DNA of 64,000 nucleotides from JAWKNZ01 sp041391425 (GCA_041391425.1 JAWKNZ010000007.1:124001-188000); one strand, 5' to 3'; positions 7,831-16,937 are shown, numbered from the stretch's first letter. The notes: generated by a model not told the origin, from the sequence alone. Made by a program: numbers and translations.

Positions 7831-9774
7831 ATGCTTAAAAAAATTATAAAAGCAACAAAACGGAACTTTGGGATAAACATAGCTGGCATCATAGCTTCTA
7901 TTATTATGGTTTGTTTCAATCTCCCAAGGCTATTTTACCCCTCAATGCATATAGACGAGAGTCTATATATAGGAGCAGCATTACGGATTTTAAGCGGCGA
8001 CTTTTTTTTGACAACTTACTGGTTTGATAAGTTTTTTATTACCCCTTTTACCTTAGCTTTAGGAATCCTTATTGGCGGCGAAAATCATATAGGTTTTAGG
8101 CTATCCTCGCTAATCTTTAGCTCATATTCTACGTTTCTAATAGTTACATGGACTTTACGTTCAACTAAAACAATAATTGGCAAAATATCTCTACTTATTT
8201 TAGTTTTAAGTATCTGGCTATCACCATTTATGATGTTTTATCATATATCTTCCTTTACTGATCCCTTTCTCTTATGTTTTCTATTACTCACGGCAACAAA
8301 GCTTCATGATACAGCAATTACAGATAAGCCAATCAAACTTTACCCTCAAAAAGCATATAGTTTTTTCGCTATAGCATCTCTTTTCAAGCTTTCCTCCCTT
8401 ATGTGGTCACCGATCTTAGCTGGTTATTGGATGCTCCGCAGTGGCCCCCATGGCATAATAAAAGGAATCAAAGATTTTTTTTCAACAACAAAATGGTGGA
8501 TTCTAGTAGGTGTATGTTACACATTAGCCAATCCTGAAAAATTAGCTCCTATCCTTTGGTTTAAATCGCTTGGAAAAAAAAATGGACCATCATTTTGGGA
8601 AAGAGGCATTCTCTGGATTGAAAGAATATGCAATATTTTTCCGACGACTTGGCTCGCTGTAATTTTTATTACAATATTTCTTATCTACTCTGGGCTATTT
8701 ATTCAAAAATTTTTAAAAGACAGAAAAGATAGAATTAACCGTATAGCCCTATTTTTATTTGTGATACCAGTTTACGCACACTTAATCGGTCTCTGGATTT
8801 CCGGAGCTATAACCTATAGCCGCTACCTCTACATACTACTCCCTCAAATCCTTTTATTTTTAGTGATCGTAACTAATTTATTGCAAAAGAATATGTGGCT
8901 AAAATATTGTAGCGCATCAATATTCTCAATCTTAGGGATATTGCTTCTTATGCAAAATAAAATTTCTTATCAAGAATTAGCAAAACATCTTCCACAACCG
9001 GCATCAGGCCGTGCTTTATATCAAGTCAGAGACGAATTACCTCCTAACGCAGTAATTCACAATAAAAAATTCTTATGGCGCTTATATCCTTTTAATAGAA
9101 GCGGAAAGAGATTAAATGCCTGCGATCGAATAGAGTGTATACAAGATGCAAAACTTGGGCGAGAGCCTTTCGCTGCACAATATTTTCTTTCAACAGATTA
9201 TCCACAAGCATTAAGTTATATTTCTCAAGCTATTCCTAACTGTAATGCTTCAAATTGTGAGATAAAAACAATACATAAAAGCTATAGCATTGAAGAAATT
9301 ATTTCAGAACAAAAAATCAGGGATTCTTTTCGGCTTAGACAATGGGCTCAATCACTTGATATTAAATATGAATTATCCAACGACCTCAATAGAACGTTCT
9401 TAGAGCATAATCGCATGTTCCAACCCAGTCTCAAAACTTCGTTCATAATTAAAACAAAAAAATTTCCAATATTAGGCAAGCAAACATTGCATATATCAGG
9501 CAAGCTAATACTACTTAACAATGAACTAGCTCAAGAAAAGTTTGGGCCAGGAAGGTGGATTGCAGGATTTCGAATTGAAGAGATTATAATTCAAGGCCTC
9601 TCAGCAAATTTTGTAGATATTGCACCTTTAATTTACCATTCTTACATTGTCTTATTAGGACCTATCGATCTACCCTCAAATCACTCAATTCATGAAATGA
9701 TATCTAGAATTGAATTGCTTGATACAGAAAATAAAAAACTTCTCCTGATAGACGTCTTAGACAAAGGTAATTAA
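7831..9774 (+). CDS. GT-C fold membrane glycosyltransferase (family 39/ArnT-like)
   Basis: A large integral membrane protein of 647 residues with about ten hydrophobic segments in its first 390 residues and a soluble C-terminal part. The first periplasmic loop carries an acidic motif (HIDESLY, near residue 40) in the place where polyprenol-phosphate sugar glycosyltransferases of the GT-C class have their catalytic Asp/Glu. A second loop motif (WFDKFFITP) resembles the D-K-P region of family 39. Such enzymes move a sugar from a lipid carrier onto lipid A, a protein or a polymer. The remnant of a cytoplasmic GT2 gene of the kind that makes the lipid-linked sugar lies convergently just downstream, which supports this reading. 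The exact substrate is unknown. Confidence 0.7.
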   Translation: MLKKIIKATKRNFGINIAGIIASIIMVCFNLPRLFYPSMHIDESLYIGAALRILSGDFFLTTYWFDKFFITPFTLALGILIGGENHIGFRLSSLIFSSYSTFLIVTWTLRSTKTIIGKISLLILVLSIWLSPFMMFYHISSFTDPFLLCFLLLTATKLHDTAITDKPIKLYPQKAYSFFAIASLFKLSSLMWSPILAGYWMLRSGPHGIIKGIKDFFSTTKWWILVGVCYTLANPEKLAPILWFKSLGKKNGPSFWERGILWIERICNIFPTTWLAVIFITIFLIYSGLFIQKFLKDRKDRINRIALFLFVIPVYAHLIGLWISGAITYSRYLYILLPQILLFLVIVTNLLQKNMWLKYCSASIFSILGILLLMQNKISYQELAKHLPQPASGRALYQVRDELPPNAVIHNKKFLWRLYPFNRSGKRLNACDRIECIQDAKLGREPFAAQYFLSTDYPQALSYISQAIPNCNASNCEIKTIHKSYSIEEIISEQKIRDSFRLRQWAQSLDIKYELSNDLNRTFLEHNRMFQPSLKTSFIIKTKKFPILGKQTLHISGKLILLNNELAQEKFGPGRWIAGFRIEEIIIQGLSANFVDIAPLIYHSYIVLLGPIDLPSNHSIHEMISRIELLDTENKKLLLIDVLDKGN

Positions 9775-9783
9775 AATTAAAAC

Positions 9784-9942
9784 CTAATTATCAATATAGA
9801 ATTTCCTAAGACTCGACCAAGAATGTGCTAAACCCCATAACGCAAAAACAAAATCTCTCATTTTAATCTTTGATCCAGGGACATCTGTCCAACTAGATAA
9901 GGGTATTTCACGTATTGGCATTTCATTATCTAGAAAGCTGGG
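9784..9942 (-). pseudogene. C-terminal remnant of a GT2 (dolichol-phosphate-mannose-synthase-like) glycosyltransferase
   Basis: On the minus strand the stretch encodes about 50 residues ending in a stop at 9784-9786, including IPLSSWTDVPGSKIKMRDF. That matches the end of the catalytic domain in polyprenyl-phosphate glycosyltransferases. A stop appears in frame near 9943, and upstream sequence belongs to the transposase-like fragment, so the rest of the gene is missing. It was probably the partner of the convergent GT-C gene before it was cut by mobile DNA. Confidence 0.6.
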
Positions 9943-10267
9943 TTTTCAGAGTGGGAATGAGCATCTTGAAGATTGGGATGCTTTAAATCAAGACAGAGGC
10001 TTTGAGGCAGTGGCCGGTCGTACGTACTGCTCTAAAAGCCTTGGAGATTATCTCAGATCATTTACTGGGCTTGGGCTTTTTGGCATGCAAGGGAAATTGA
10101 TTGATTTGAGTTTTACATTACGCTCTCAGATTGTACATCATCAGATCACGGCGTTAGAGCTGATAGCAAGAATTTCATGGTTTAATTGTCTAGCATTCGT
10201 GGGCATAGTTTTCCGAAGTCACATTTATATATTACATATATCATCACATAATGATATAAATCACTAA
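9931..10267 (+). pseudogene. IS1380-family-like transposase remnant
   Basis: Read in the frame that contains the ATG at 10010 but starting earlier, the sequence gives SGNEHLEDWDALNQDRGF followed by AVAGRTYCSKSLGDYLRSF. This resembles the conserved N-terminal pattern of IS1380-type transposases (GG..LED...L..D..F..L.G....S..T.GDFLR.F). The similarity ends near base 10100, and the rest of the ORF to 10267 looks non-homologous. No catalytic DDE region remains. The fragment abuts the truncated GT2 gene, so this insertion probably destroyed it. The family assignment is from memory of motif spacing. Confidence 0.5.
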
Positions 10268-10374
10268 TGAAAAATCAACTTTGGATACTGGTTTTGCAGC
10301 AACATGAACAAGCCTTTGTCAAAAGTGGGTTCATAACTTGAATAATTAGGCGAAGATTAGTCCCATTAGTTTTT

Positions 10375-10670
10375 TAACAGATGTATCGGTTGCGCCACTT
10401 TGGCTTTTGGGAGGTTTCTCTCTTGGAATTCTGATTCTTCTAGGCATAGATTAAAGCTTCGATACCTAAAGCCAGGGCTCGCTGCATTGCTGGGCTTCAT
10501 TGGAGTAAAAATGTTTTGATAGTGGATATAGTGAAAATTCCACCGTGGATTTAGCTACTCGTCATCGCATCCATTTTGACGACGGCGGGATTGAGTTCTT
10601 GGTACGTGGCAAGAATGGAAAAAGCGGATTAGCAGGTATTACGGCTCAGTGTAAAGATGATTGAAGGGAT
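10375..10670 (+). pseudogene. Remnant of a TerC/Alx-family membrane protein
   Basis: A decayed coding region. Between about 10459 and 10519 one frame reads RYLKPGLAALLGFIGVKM, which matches the conserved transmembrane segment of TerC/Alx proteins. Some ten bases later KIPPWI is followed, past an in-frame stop, by LLVIASILTTAGLSSW, which matches the family's last helix. The preceding 80 bases translate weakly to the helix before these. Several stops and shifts show that it is not functional. It lies directly before the potassium uptake operon and may belong to the same imported segment. Confidence 0.5.
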
Positions 10671-10755
10671 GGAAGCCTAAATTGCTTCACCAAAACCTAA
10701 GCAACTATATGAAACAACTAAACAAAATGGTAGTGTATATGAAACAAACCTAGGA

Positions 10756-12753
10756 ATGGTGACATCTAAGGTGGACGCGCGATATCTACATATTTACCAT
10801 CTAGTACCGTTTTTCCTCCTGGCTAATATTGCCGGTAAGGAGCCAGAGTACTGGCCGTCGAATTATTCTCTGAGTTCGCAATGGCTGGTATTGATTTGTT
10901 CTACAATATTGTTTCTCTGTTCAATTTGGCGAAGTGGCTACATACGACAATTTTGTTTTTCTGGTGCTCTTACCCTGACTGCTATGATTACAATGATCCG
11001 GTTAACACCTCACCCCGCTATGGCAACTCTTGCCGGCGCTCTTTTTTGTATGATGCTCATCCCCAGTTCAAAACATCCATTTTCCTATAAGAGAATGCTA
11101 TTAACAGGTGATGCGTCAGTACTCGTTTCGTTTGGTTTGGCGTCACTGCTTTATGCCCTCTTTCTTATAGATTCGATTGAACAGAACGGTCTTCTTTTTA
11201 TGGGGGGATTGCTTGCATTTCTCTCGGTTGTTTTTATTGGTAGCGCTAAGTTGAGGTTGGACGCAAGGCTGGTTTACGCCGTGATTTTCGGAATTTTGGG
11301 TCTGGGGCTCTATTGCGTATATCAAAATCCCGGCAGCAGCCACTTTGGTATCGCATCAACGGTTTATGGACTGTGCGTCTTAACTGCATTAGCAGCGTTG
11401 ATATTGGCTCGTTCTAAGTCGGCAGCAACTATCGGTTATCGATTCTTTTCCCAGCCAGAAGTCATTATTATTTCTTTTTTTGCGGCTTTTGCAGCCATAG
11501 GTGCAATTTTATTACAAATGCCCCTTGCTCAAGCGCAGTCCGCGCCACACCCTTTTGTCGACAGTTTTTTTACTGCTATGAGTGCGGTGTGTGTGACTGG
11601 GTTAATTGTGTTGGATACACCAGTTGATTTTAGTCTTTTTGGCCAGGGCGTTATACTTATGCTAATCCAAGTCGGCGGAATCGGAATCGTGTCTCTTAGC
11701 GCATGGGTTCTCTTTGTATTTCAGTCAAAGAGACTTAGCATTCACCATGAACAAGCGATTACCGAGCTGAGCGCCTACAAACATAGTATCTCACCGAAAC
11801 AAATGATTAAACGGATATTGGCTTACTTCTTTGCCTTCGAAATGGTTGGCGCCTTTGTGCTTTTTTTCGCATTTATGAATATGGGAGACGGTGGCGCAAA
11901 AGCAGCCTGGCGAGCGATTTTTACCGCAATCTCTGCATTTTGCAATGCCGGCTTTGCTATACAATCGGATAGTTTGATTCCCTACCAATCAAGTTTTTTG
12001 GTCATGTTTACCATAAGTTTACTGATTATCGCTGGGGGATTTGCCCCTCTTCTTGTGCTAGGACTTCCAAAAAAGAAATTTCGTCGCTGGAGTCTTCAGG
12101 AAAAAATTTCAATATTCACTACGTTGATTCTACTGTCAGCAGGTACGATTCTCTTCCTCCTATTAGAATGGGGTCATTCAATGAATGACCTTGGGACCAT
12201 GGAGAAGTTAAGCAATGCTTGGTTTCAATCGGTAACTACGAGAACCGCAGGGTTCAACAGTGTTGATTTAACTGCGATGCGAGATGTGACTACGATTTTT
12301 TTCATGATGCTAATGTTCGTCGGGGGAAACCCAGGTAGTGCCGCAGGAGGCATTAAGACAGTAACGGCCGCTGTGATATTCTTTGCTACCGTAAGTGCAT
12401 TACGTTCTGGAAAGGAAGTAAGAGCATTCAGTCGTTCAATTCGAGTTGAAGTAGTCAATAAAGCCATCGCGATTGCGATCCTTGGCTTGGCCACGGGATT
12501 CTTTGCCTATCTTACCTTGGCGATGACGCAACAAATAGAGACGATTCCATTGTTATTCGAAACAGTGTCTGCGCTTGGTACGGTTGGTTTGTCTCTTGGT
12601 GTCACTGGTTCCCTAGATGGTGTTGGAAAAATAATAATCATCTTTTGCATGCTTGCTGGCAGAGTGGGGCCGGTCACTTTCGTTCTCACTTTGCTCCGGA
12701 ATACTCCCCAGAGTAAATGGGAGGTACCCCAGGAAGATGTTTATGTTTCTTAG
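10756..12753 (+). CDS. TrkH/KtrB-type potassium uptake channel subunit
   Basis: This 665-residue membrane protein has the four-fold pore repeat of the Trk/Ktr/HKT superfamily in its last two-thirds. Its pore loops are TAMSAVCVTGL, TAISAFCNAGF, TTRTAGFNSVD and SALGTVGLSLG, each carrying the selectivity-filter glycine. The first 230 residues add five or six hydrophobic segments that are not part of the standard KtrB core, so the protein is longer than the usual 440-480 residues. The assigned ATG has no strong ribosome-binding site and the real start could lie a little downstream. The regulatory RCK subunit follows after nine bases. Base composition in sampled lines is more GC-rich than flanking core genes, suggesting transfer. 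Confidence 0.88.
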   Translation: MVTSKVDARYLHIYHLVPFFLLANIAGKEPEYWPSNYSLSSQWLVLICSTILFLCSIWRSGYIRQFCFSGALTLTAMITMIRLTPHPAMATLAGALFCMMLIPSSKHPFSYKRMLLTGDASVLVSFGLASLLYALFLIDSIEQNGLLFMGGLLAFLSVVFIGSAKLRLDARLVYAVIFGILGLGLYCVYQNPGSSHFGIASTVYGLCVLTALAALILARSKSAATIGYRFFSQPEVIIISFFAAFAAIGAILLQMPLAQAQSAPHPFVDSFFTAMSAVCVTGLIVLDTPVDFSLFGQGVILMLIQVGGIGIVSLSAWVLFVFQSKRLSIHHEQAITELSAYKHSISPKQMIKRILAYFFAFEMVGAFVLFFAFMNMGDGGAKAAWRAIFTAISAFCNAGFAIQSDSLIPYQSSFLVMFTISLLIIAGGFAPLLVLGLPKKKFRRWSLQEKISIFTTLILLSAGTILFLLLEWGHSMNDLGTMEKLSNAWFQSVTTRTAGFNSVDLTAMRDVTTIFFMMLMFVGGNPGSAAGGIKTVTAAVIFFATVSALRSGKEVRAFSRSIRVEVVNKAIAIAILGLATGFFAYLTLAMTQQIETIPLLFETVSALGTVGLSLGVTGSLDGVGKIIIIFCMLAGRVGPVTFVLTLLRNTPQSKWEVPQEDVYVS

Positions 12754-12762
12754 AGGTTATAT

Positions 12763-13422
12763 ATGAGTAAACAGGTTTTGGTAGTTGGATTGGGGCAATT
12801 TGGACTTGGTCTGGTTAGAGCCCTGAGTCAATCAGACGTGGAAATTATCGCTGTGGACTCCGACAAAAGGCAAGTAGATATTGCCTCATCCTGGGTCTCA
12901 AAAGCAGTATGTTTTGATGCCACTGATGAAGAGGCTTTGGCTCAGCTTCACCCAGAACGCAGAGATGTATGTATCTGTGCTACAGGCGATCAATCGAAGG
13001 AAGTTGGGATCATATGCACCGCATTGTTCAAGCAGTTTGGAGCCAAACGAATCATTGCACGAGCAAATGATGACTTACACTCAAGAATTCTGAAGCTTGT
13101 CGGAGCTGACGAAGTTGTTAACCCTGAATGGGATTTCGGCGAGAGATTTGCACCTAGGATACTAAGCGAAAACGTACTTGGAGAAATGTTACTTGGCTCT
13201 GATTTAGTAATTTCTGAGATAAAAGCCACGGAAAGCCTTTGGAATAGAACGTTAGCAGACCTGAGACTACAAACAAAATATGGAATTACCGTAATCGCGG
13301 TTAGGGATAAGAATACGGGTCAAATAAATAATGTGGGACCAGACTACATGATCGCTGAGGGCGACATTATAGTTTCGGCCGCTAAGCGAGGGTCTGTGCA
13401 GAAATTGCTTGGTGAGGGATAA
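12763..13422 (+). CDS. KtrA/TrkA-type RCK regulatory subunit
   Basis: A cytoplasmic 219-residue protein with one RCK_N (Rossmann) domain and one RCK_C domain. The nucleotide-binding VVGLGQFGLGLVRAL starts at residue 6, the acidic residue after strand two is in AVDSD, and the C-terminal part has TKYGITVIAVRDKNTG and the conserved IIVSAAKRGSVQKL ending. Such subunits form an octameric ring that gates the TrkH/KtrB pore in response to ATP/ADP or NADH, and in many bacteria c-di-AMP binds the RCK_C domain. It follows the channel gene and precedes the HAMP-like gene by three bases, so the three genes form one operon. Confidence 0.9.
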   Translation: MSKQVLVVGLGQFGLGLVRALSQSDVEIIAVDSDKRQVDIASSWVSKAVCFDATDEEALAQLHPERRDVCICATGDQSKEVGIICTALFKQFGAKRIIARANDDLHSRILKLVGADEVVNPEWDFGERFAPRILSENVLGEMLLGSDLVISEIKATESLWNRTLADLRLQTKYGITVIAVRDKNTGQINNVGPDYMIAEGDIIVSAAKRGSVQKLLGEG

Positions 13423-13425
13423 CAC

Positions 13426-14070
13426 ATGGCGCGAAATCCAAAAACTTATTTTAGGCTAATTTCGAATATTACTATTGCTATCAATCTGATTGTTGGAGTC
13501 GGTGCAGTTTACCTCGTTGAGAGAATTGTCCCCGCCATAGATGAAATTTTGCAGGAAAATGCCTATTCCGTGCAAGCTTCTATGTCTATGCAAGTTGCAA
13601 TTGCTGAGGGGAATGAAGCTAAGTTCTGGGAGTCGTTTGAAAAGGCAAAGAGCAATATTACTTTGAATGGTGAAAAAGAGATTGTTGAGAGCGTTGAACT
13701 CCATGCGAAGCAACTTTGGTCGGGTGCGCCAGAAGCTAAAATGAAGGTCATAAGGAAAATTGGCAATCTTTCATCGATCAATTTGGAGGCCATGGATCAA
13801 AAAGATAAAGAAGCGAGATTTCTAGGTCTAGGTGGAGCTTGGGCTTTGGGTTTTTTAGTAATTGTTTCAATAGCTCTGCAACTGGTCGCTCGCGGACGTG
13901 TTCTTACTCGTTTAATGGAGCCTGTCTCAGAATTAATCTCCGTATTGGATGATTATCAAAGAGGCAACAGATTGAGGCGTTTTGCAAGTTCGGACGCTAC
14001 TGACGAGGTGAAAAATGGAGGCGTTTTACTAAACAAGATCTTGGATAGGGATATGACTAGTAAAGTTTGA
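13426..14070 (+). CDS. Two-helix membrane protein with HAMP-like C-terminus, third gene of the Ktr operon
   Basis: A 214-residue protein that begins three bases after the ktrA-like stop. A hydrophobic helix at residues 14-33, a largely helical extracytoplasmic segment of about 110 residues (ENAYSVQASMSMQVAIAEG to KDKEARFLGLGG) and a second helix (LGFLVIVSIALQLVARG) give the topology of chemoreceptor and sensor-kinase input modules. After the second helix, a HAMP-like stretch (RLMEPVSELISVLDDYQRGN) is followed by only about 30 residues. There is no kinase, methyl-accepting or cyclase output domain. I do not recognise a named family. Position suggests a sensory or assembly subunit acting on the potassium channel. 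Confidence 0.7.
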   Translation: MARNPKTYFRLISNITIAINLIVGVGAVYLVERIVPAIDEILQENAYSVQASMSMQVAIAEGNEAKFWESFEKAKSNITLNGEKEIVESVELHAKQLWSGAPEAKMKVIRKIGNLSSINLEAMDQKDKEARFLGLGGAWALGFLVIVSIALQLVARGRVLTRLMEPVSELISVLDDYQRGNRLRRFASSDATDEVKNGGVLLNKILDRDMTSKV

Positions 14071-14081
14071 AGGTAGTTTTG

Positions 14082-14214
14082 ATGGAAAAAAAATGGGTCT
14101 CGCGATTTTCATAGCAGAGTAGTAAACCGAGCTTTGGTTGTAGCAGGTGTGATAGTTGTGGTAGTCGCGAGGTACGCACCACCTTTGCACGGCGCACCTT
14201 TGACAATTGAATAA
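14082..14214 (+). CDS. Possible small membrane protein, frame disrupted in an A8 run
   Basis: After GAAGGT, an ATG at 14082 starts a short frame that closes early. Removing one A from the run at 14086-14093 opens about 43 codons with a single hydrophobic helix (ALVVAGVIVVVVARY) and a stop at 14212-14214. The spacing to the previous gene is eleven bases, so it could be a fourth member of the Ktr operon. The case rests on a presumed sequencing error and is weak. Confidence 0.25.
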
Positions 14215-14485
14215 AGCTCTACCCACTGTGCTAAGGAACCCCAATTTGTCGAGATTGGCCATCTATAGGTGCGTCCAAAATACCTGGTAGATGTGCTTTT
14301 GTAGCGATTTCAATAGTTGAGATTGCAGGTAATGAAATTTTGGTGGGGAGTTGTCCTATTTTAAACGCACCGATGCGCTCTTGCAGTCCGCGAAGCAGAA
14401 ATTTTTTTCTGATTCCGGGCTAACGAATATTTTCTACAGGCTTAAATTCGGATCCGGGTTGAAACTAAAGTGGAATGGAGTGGAG
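14215..14485. other. Intergenic stretch with repeat B end fragments
   Basis: No gene is visible. AAATTCGGATCCGGG at about 14440-14455 equals the right end of repeat B, and AAATTTTTTTCTGATTCCGG just before it resembles the same end again. This looks like the scar of a repeat B copy next to the tRNA-Arg gene. Confidence 0.4.
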
Positions 14486-14562
14486 TGGCGCACCCGGAGC
14501 GACTCGAACGCCCGACCCTCAGGTTCGAAGCCTGATGCTCTATCCAACTGAGCTACGGGTGC
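14486..14562 (-). tRNA. tRNA-Arg (anticodon UCG)
   Basis: On the minus strand the gene starts GCACCCG, has the D-arm AGCTCAGTTGGATAGAGC, an anticodon stem TCAGG/CCTGA with loop CTTCGAA, the T-loop GTTCGAGTC and the matching CGGGTGC acceptor end, with discriminator G and encoded CCA. The anticodon reads UCG, decoding CGA. Its 3' end faces the accessory patch at 9784-14485. Confidence 0.95.
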
Positions 14563-14682
14563 GTATAAAACTTTCCAACCAAAACAGTGATCTTCGTAAC
14601 CACGTTAATCAAGAATACAAAGCTCTTCTATTTAAATCCTCTCATTAAGTTTTTAGATGATTAAAAGAATGCAGTGTTAAAA

Positions 14683-14759
14683 TGGCGCACCCGGAGCGAT
14701 TCGAACGCCCGACCCCCAGATTCGTAGTCTGGTGCTCTATCCAGCTGAGCCACGGGTGC
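14683..14759 (-). tRNA. tRNA-Arg (anticodon ACG)
   Basis: A complete cloverleaf on the minus strand: acceptor GCACCCG/CGGGTGC, anticodon stem CCAGA/TCTGG with loop CTACGAA, T-loop GTTCGAATC, discriminator G and encoded CCA. The anticodon ACG, with A34 normally converted to inosine, reads CGU/CGC/CGA. It is about 120 bases upstream of the other arginine tRNA and very similar to it, so the pair probably arose by duplication. Confidence 0.95.
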
Positions 14760-14888
14760 AAAAAAGCCAATTTACGAATGACCTCTATAGCTAATGAAAG
14801 CATAAAGAGCAATGTAAAACTTACTTTTGTAGCTAAAGTAAGGTAAAATTTACGTGAAATCGCTAATTTCTCGAGATAGATTCAAGTT

Positions 14889-16079
14889 ATGAGCAAAATA
14901 AATACAGAAGAGAAAATCAATCCTTGGTTCGGAGATTTTGGAGGGCAGTTTGTTGCCGAAACCTTAATGCGCCCCTTAGAAGAATTAGAAGAAATGTTTC
15001 TAACCATAGGTCAAAATATTGATTTTATTAAAGAAAAGGATAATATATTAAAACATTTTGTTGGAAGGCCAACCCCCATCACCTTCTTAAGAAATCTAAC
15101 TCATAGATATGATGGGGCTCGCATATACCTAAAAAGAGAAGACCTCGCCCATACTGGCGCTCACAAAATAAACAATGCTGTCAGCCAAGCTTTGCTTGCA
15201 AAAAAAATGGGAAAAACTCGAATCATCGCTGAAACAGGCGCAGGCCAGCATGGGGTAGCCACAGCCACCGCATGTGCAATGCTTGGCCTCGAATGCATCA
15301 TTTATATGGGTGCAGTCGATGCTAAAAGGCAAGAGCCCAATGCACAAAGGATAAAACTCTTAGGCGCTGAACTAAGGCTAGTAAATAGTGGAAGCCAAAC
15401 CTTAAAGGATGCAATTAACGAAGCCATCCGAGATTGGATCACCAATGTTGAAAACACTCATTATTTAATTGGATCCGTTGTAGGCCCGCATCCTTTTCCA
15501 ACTATAGTCAGATCATTCCAGTCTGTAATCGGAGAAGAAGCTAGAGCACAGTTGCTTAAACATACCGGAAAATTACCTGACTATGCCATCGCAAGTGTTG
15601 GTGGAGGAAGTAACGCAATAGGTCTGTTTTCAGCTTTTATAGATGATCCTCAAGTTCAGCTTATTGGAGTACAAGCAGGTGGGATAGGTCATGAAAAAGG
15701 TCAAAATTCAGCTCCACTACTATTTGGCAATCCGGGGCTGCTCCATGGAGCAAAAACAATGCTTCTGCAAAATGAAGATGGACAGATTATTGAATCCCAT
15801 AGCATCGCTCCAGGCCTAGACTATCCCGGTGTTGGACCTGAGCACGCCATGCTAAAAGCAACCAAAAGAGCCAGCTATGTCACCATTAATGATCGAGAAG
15901 CTCTAAATGCCTTCAAAGAACTATCACAATCTGAGGGAATTATCCCTGCGTTAGAATCTTCTCATGCCGTGGCCTATGCCTGTAAGCTAGCCCCAACACT
16001 CTCTAAAGACAAAATCATTTTAGTGAACTTATCAGGAAGAGGGGATAAAGACTTAGCTTCAGCAATCAAAGCTTTATAA
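14889..16079 (+). CDS. trpB: Tryptophan synthase beta subunit
   Basis: TrpB condenses indole with serine to give tryptophan, using PLP. The 396-residue protein has the N-terminal WFGDFGGQFVAETLM signature, the PLP lysine K93 in HTGAHKINN, the phosphate-binding loop GGGSNAIG, and ETGAGQHGVATA. Length and motifs fit the classical TrpB1. The ATG has no strong Shine-Dalgarno sequence but is the only start before the conserved N-terminus. trpA follows after 56 bases and trpF directly after that. No trpE, D, C or leader is visible in the window, so only the last pathway steps are encoded here. Confidence 0.97.
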   Translation: MSKINTEEKINPWFGDFGGQFVAETLMRPLEELEEMFLTIGQNIDFIKEKDNILKHFVGRPTPITFLRNLTHRYDGARIYLKREDLAHTGAHKINNAVSQALLAKKMGKTRIIAETGAGQHGVATATACAMLGLECIIYMGAVDAKRQEPNAQRIKLLGAELRLVNSGSQTLKDAINEAIRDWITNVENTHYLIGSVVGPHPFPTIVRSFQSVIGEEARAQLLKHTGKLPDYAIASVGGGSNAIGLFSAFIDDPQVQLIGVQAGGIGHEKGQNSAPLLFGNPGLLHGAKTMLLQNEDGQIIESHSIAPGLDYPGVGPEHAMLKATKRASYVTINDREALNAFKELSQSEGIIPALESSHAVAYACKLAPTLSKDKIILVNLSGRGDKDLASAIKAL

Positions 16080-16135
16080 GAGAAATATGATAAAAATTAG
16101 ATTCTTAGACCCAAAGACAAATTAAGGAATGTAGC

Positions 16136-16936
16136 ATGAGCCAAATCAGTGAAACATTCAAAAAACTAAGAGAAAAAAGCGAAGCCGCCTTTATGCCTTT
16201 TTTAACCTTAGGCTTCCCAAATATAAAAGAATGTTTCGATCTTATAAAGACCATGTCTCAATCCGGAGCCGACTTAATCGAGTTAGGAGTTCCCTTTTCA
16301 GATCCGCTAGCTGACGGACCAACTATTCAAGAAGCCTCACAAATAGCTTTAAAAAATGGGATGACTGTTAAAAAAGCTATTGAAATAGTAAAGCAATTAC
16401 GTTCGGAAGGAGTTTCTACACCAATTCTTCTAATGGGATACGCAAATCCTTTTTTAGCTTATGGAATAGAAAACCTAGCTCGTGACTTAAAAGCAGCAAA
16501 GGTTGATGGTTTAATCATTCCAGACCTCCCTCCTAATGACTCCGAAGAATGGTTAAAATATTTATCTCCTCAGGAAATAGATCTCATTTTTTTCTTATCA
16601 CCAACAACATCAAAAGAAAGAATGCAAACCATTATAGATAAAGCTAGTGGTTTTATTTACGGTATAAGCGTAACAGGAGTCACCGGCGCTCGCGAAAGGC
16701 TTCCAGATACGATTAAAACATTTATCGAAGATATAAAAGAAAGAACAGAAACTCCTCTTTGTATAGGCTTTGGTTTATCAAAAGCAGATCATATAAAAGA
16801 AGTAAGCCAAATTGCAGATGGAGCAATTATGGCAAGTTCAATTATCAATACCCTAGCTCAAACGTCAGCAGAAAACAGAAATGAAACACTTTCGAAATTG
16901 ATCAAAGAAATGAAAAACGCCACAAAAAGAACCTGA
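16136..16936 (+). CDS. trpA: Tryptophan synthase alpha subunit
   Basis: TrpA cleaves indole-3-glycerol phosphate to indole, which is channelled to TrpB. The TIM-barrel protein of 266 residues has the catalytic glutamate E49 in IELGVPFSDP and aspartate D60 in ADGPTIQ, and the later PDLPPNDSEEW, YGISVTGVTGAR and GFGLSKADHIK loops. All essential residues are present. The RBS-like AAGGAATG lies before the ATG. trpF begins one base after its stop, so the three genes are co-transcribed in the order B-A-F, rather than F-B-A as in many bacteria. Confidence 0.97.
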   Translation: MSQISETFKKLREKSEAAFMPFLTLGFPNIKECFDLIKTMSQSGADLIELGVPFSDPLADGPTIQEASQIALKNGMTVKKAIEIVKQLRSEGVSTPILLMGYANPFLAYGIENLARDLKAAKVDGLIIPDLPPNDSEEWLKYLSPQEIDLIFFLSPTTSKERMQTIIDKASGFIYGISVTGVTGARERLPDTIKTFIEDIKERTETPLCIGFGLSKADHIKEVSQIADGAIMASSIINTLAQTSAENRNETLSKLIKEMKNATKRT

Positions 16937-16937
16937 C

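Noticed and set aside
10556..10664. Frame reading RIHFDDGGIEFLVRGKNGK upstream of the potassium operon
   Set aside because: It looked protein-like at first, but another frame of the same DNA continues the TerC C-terminus, which explains the codons better.
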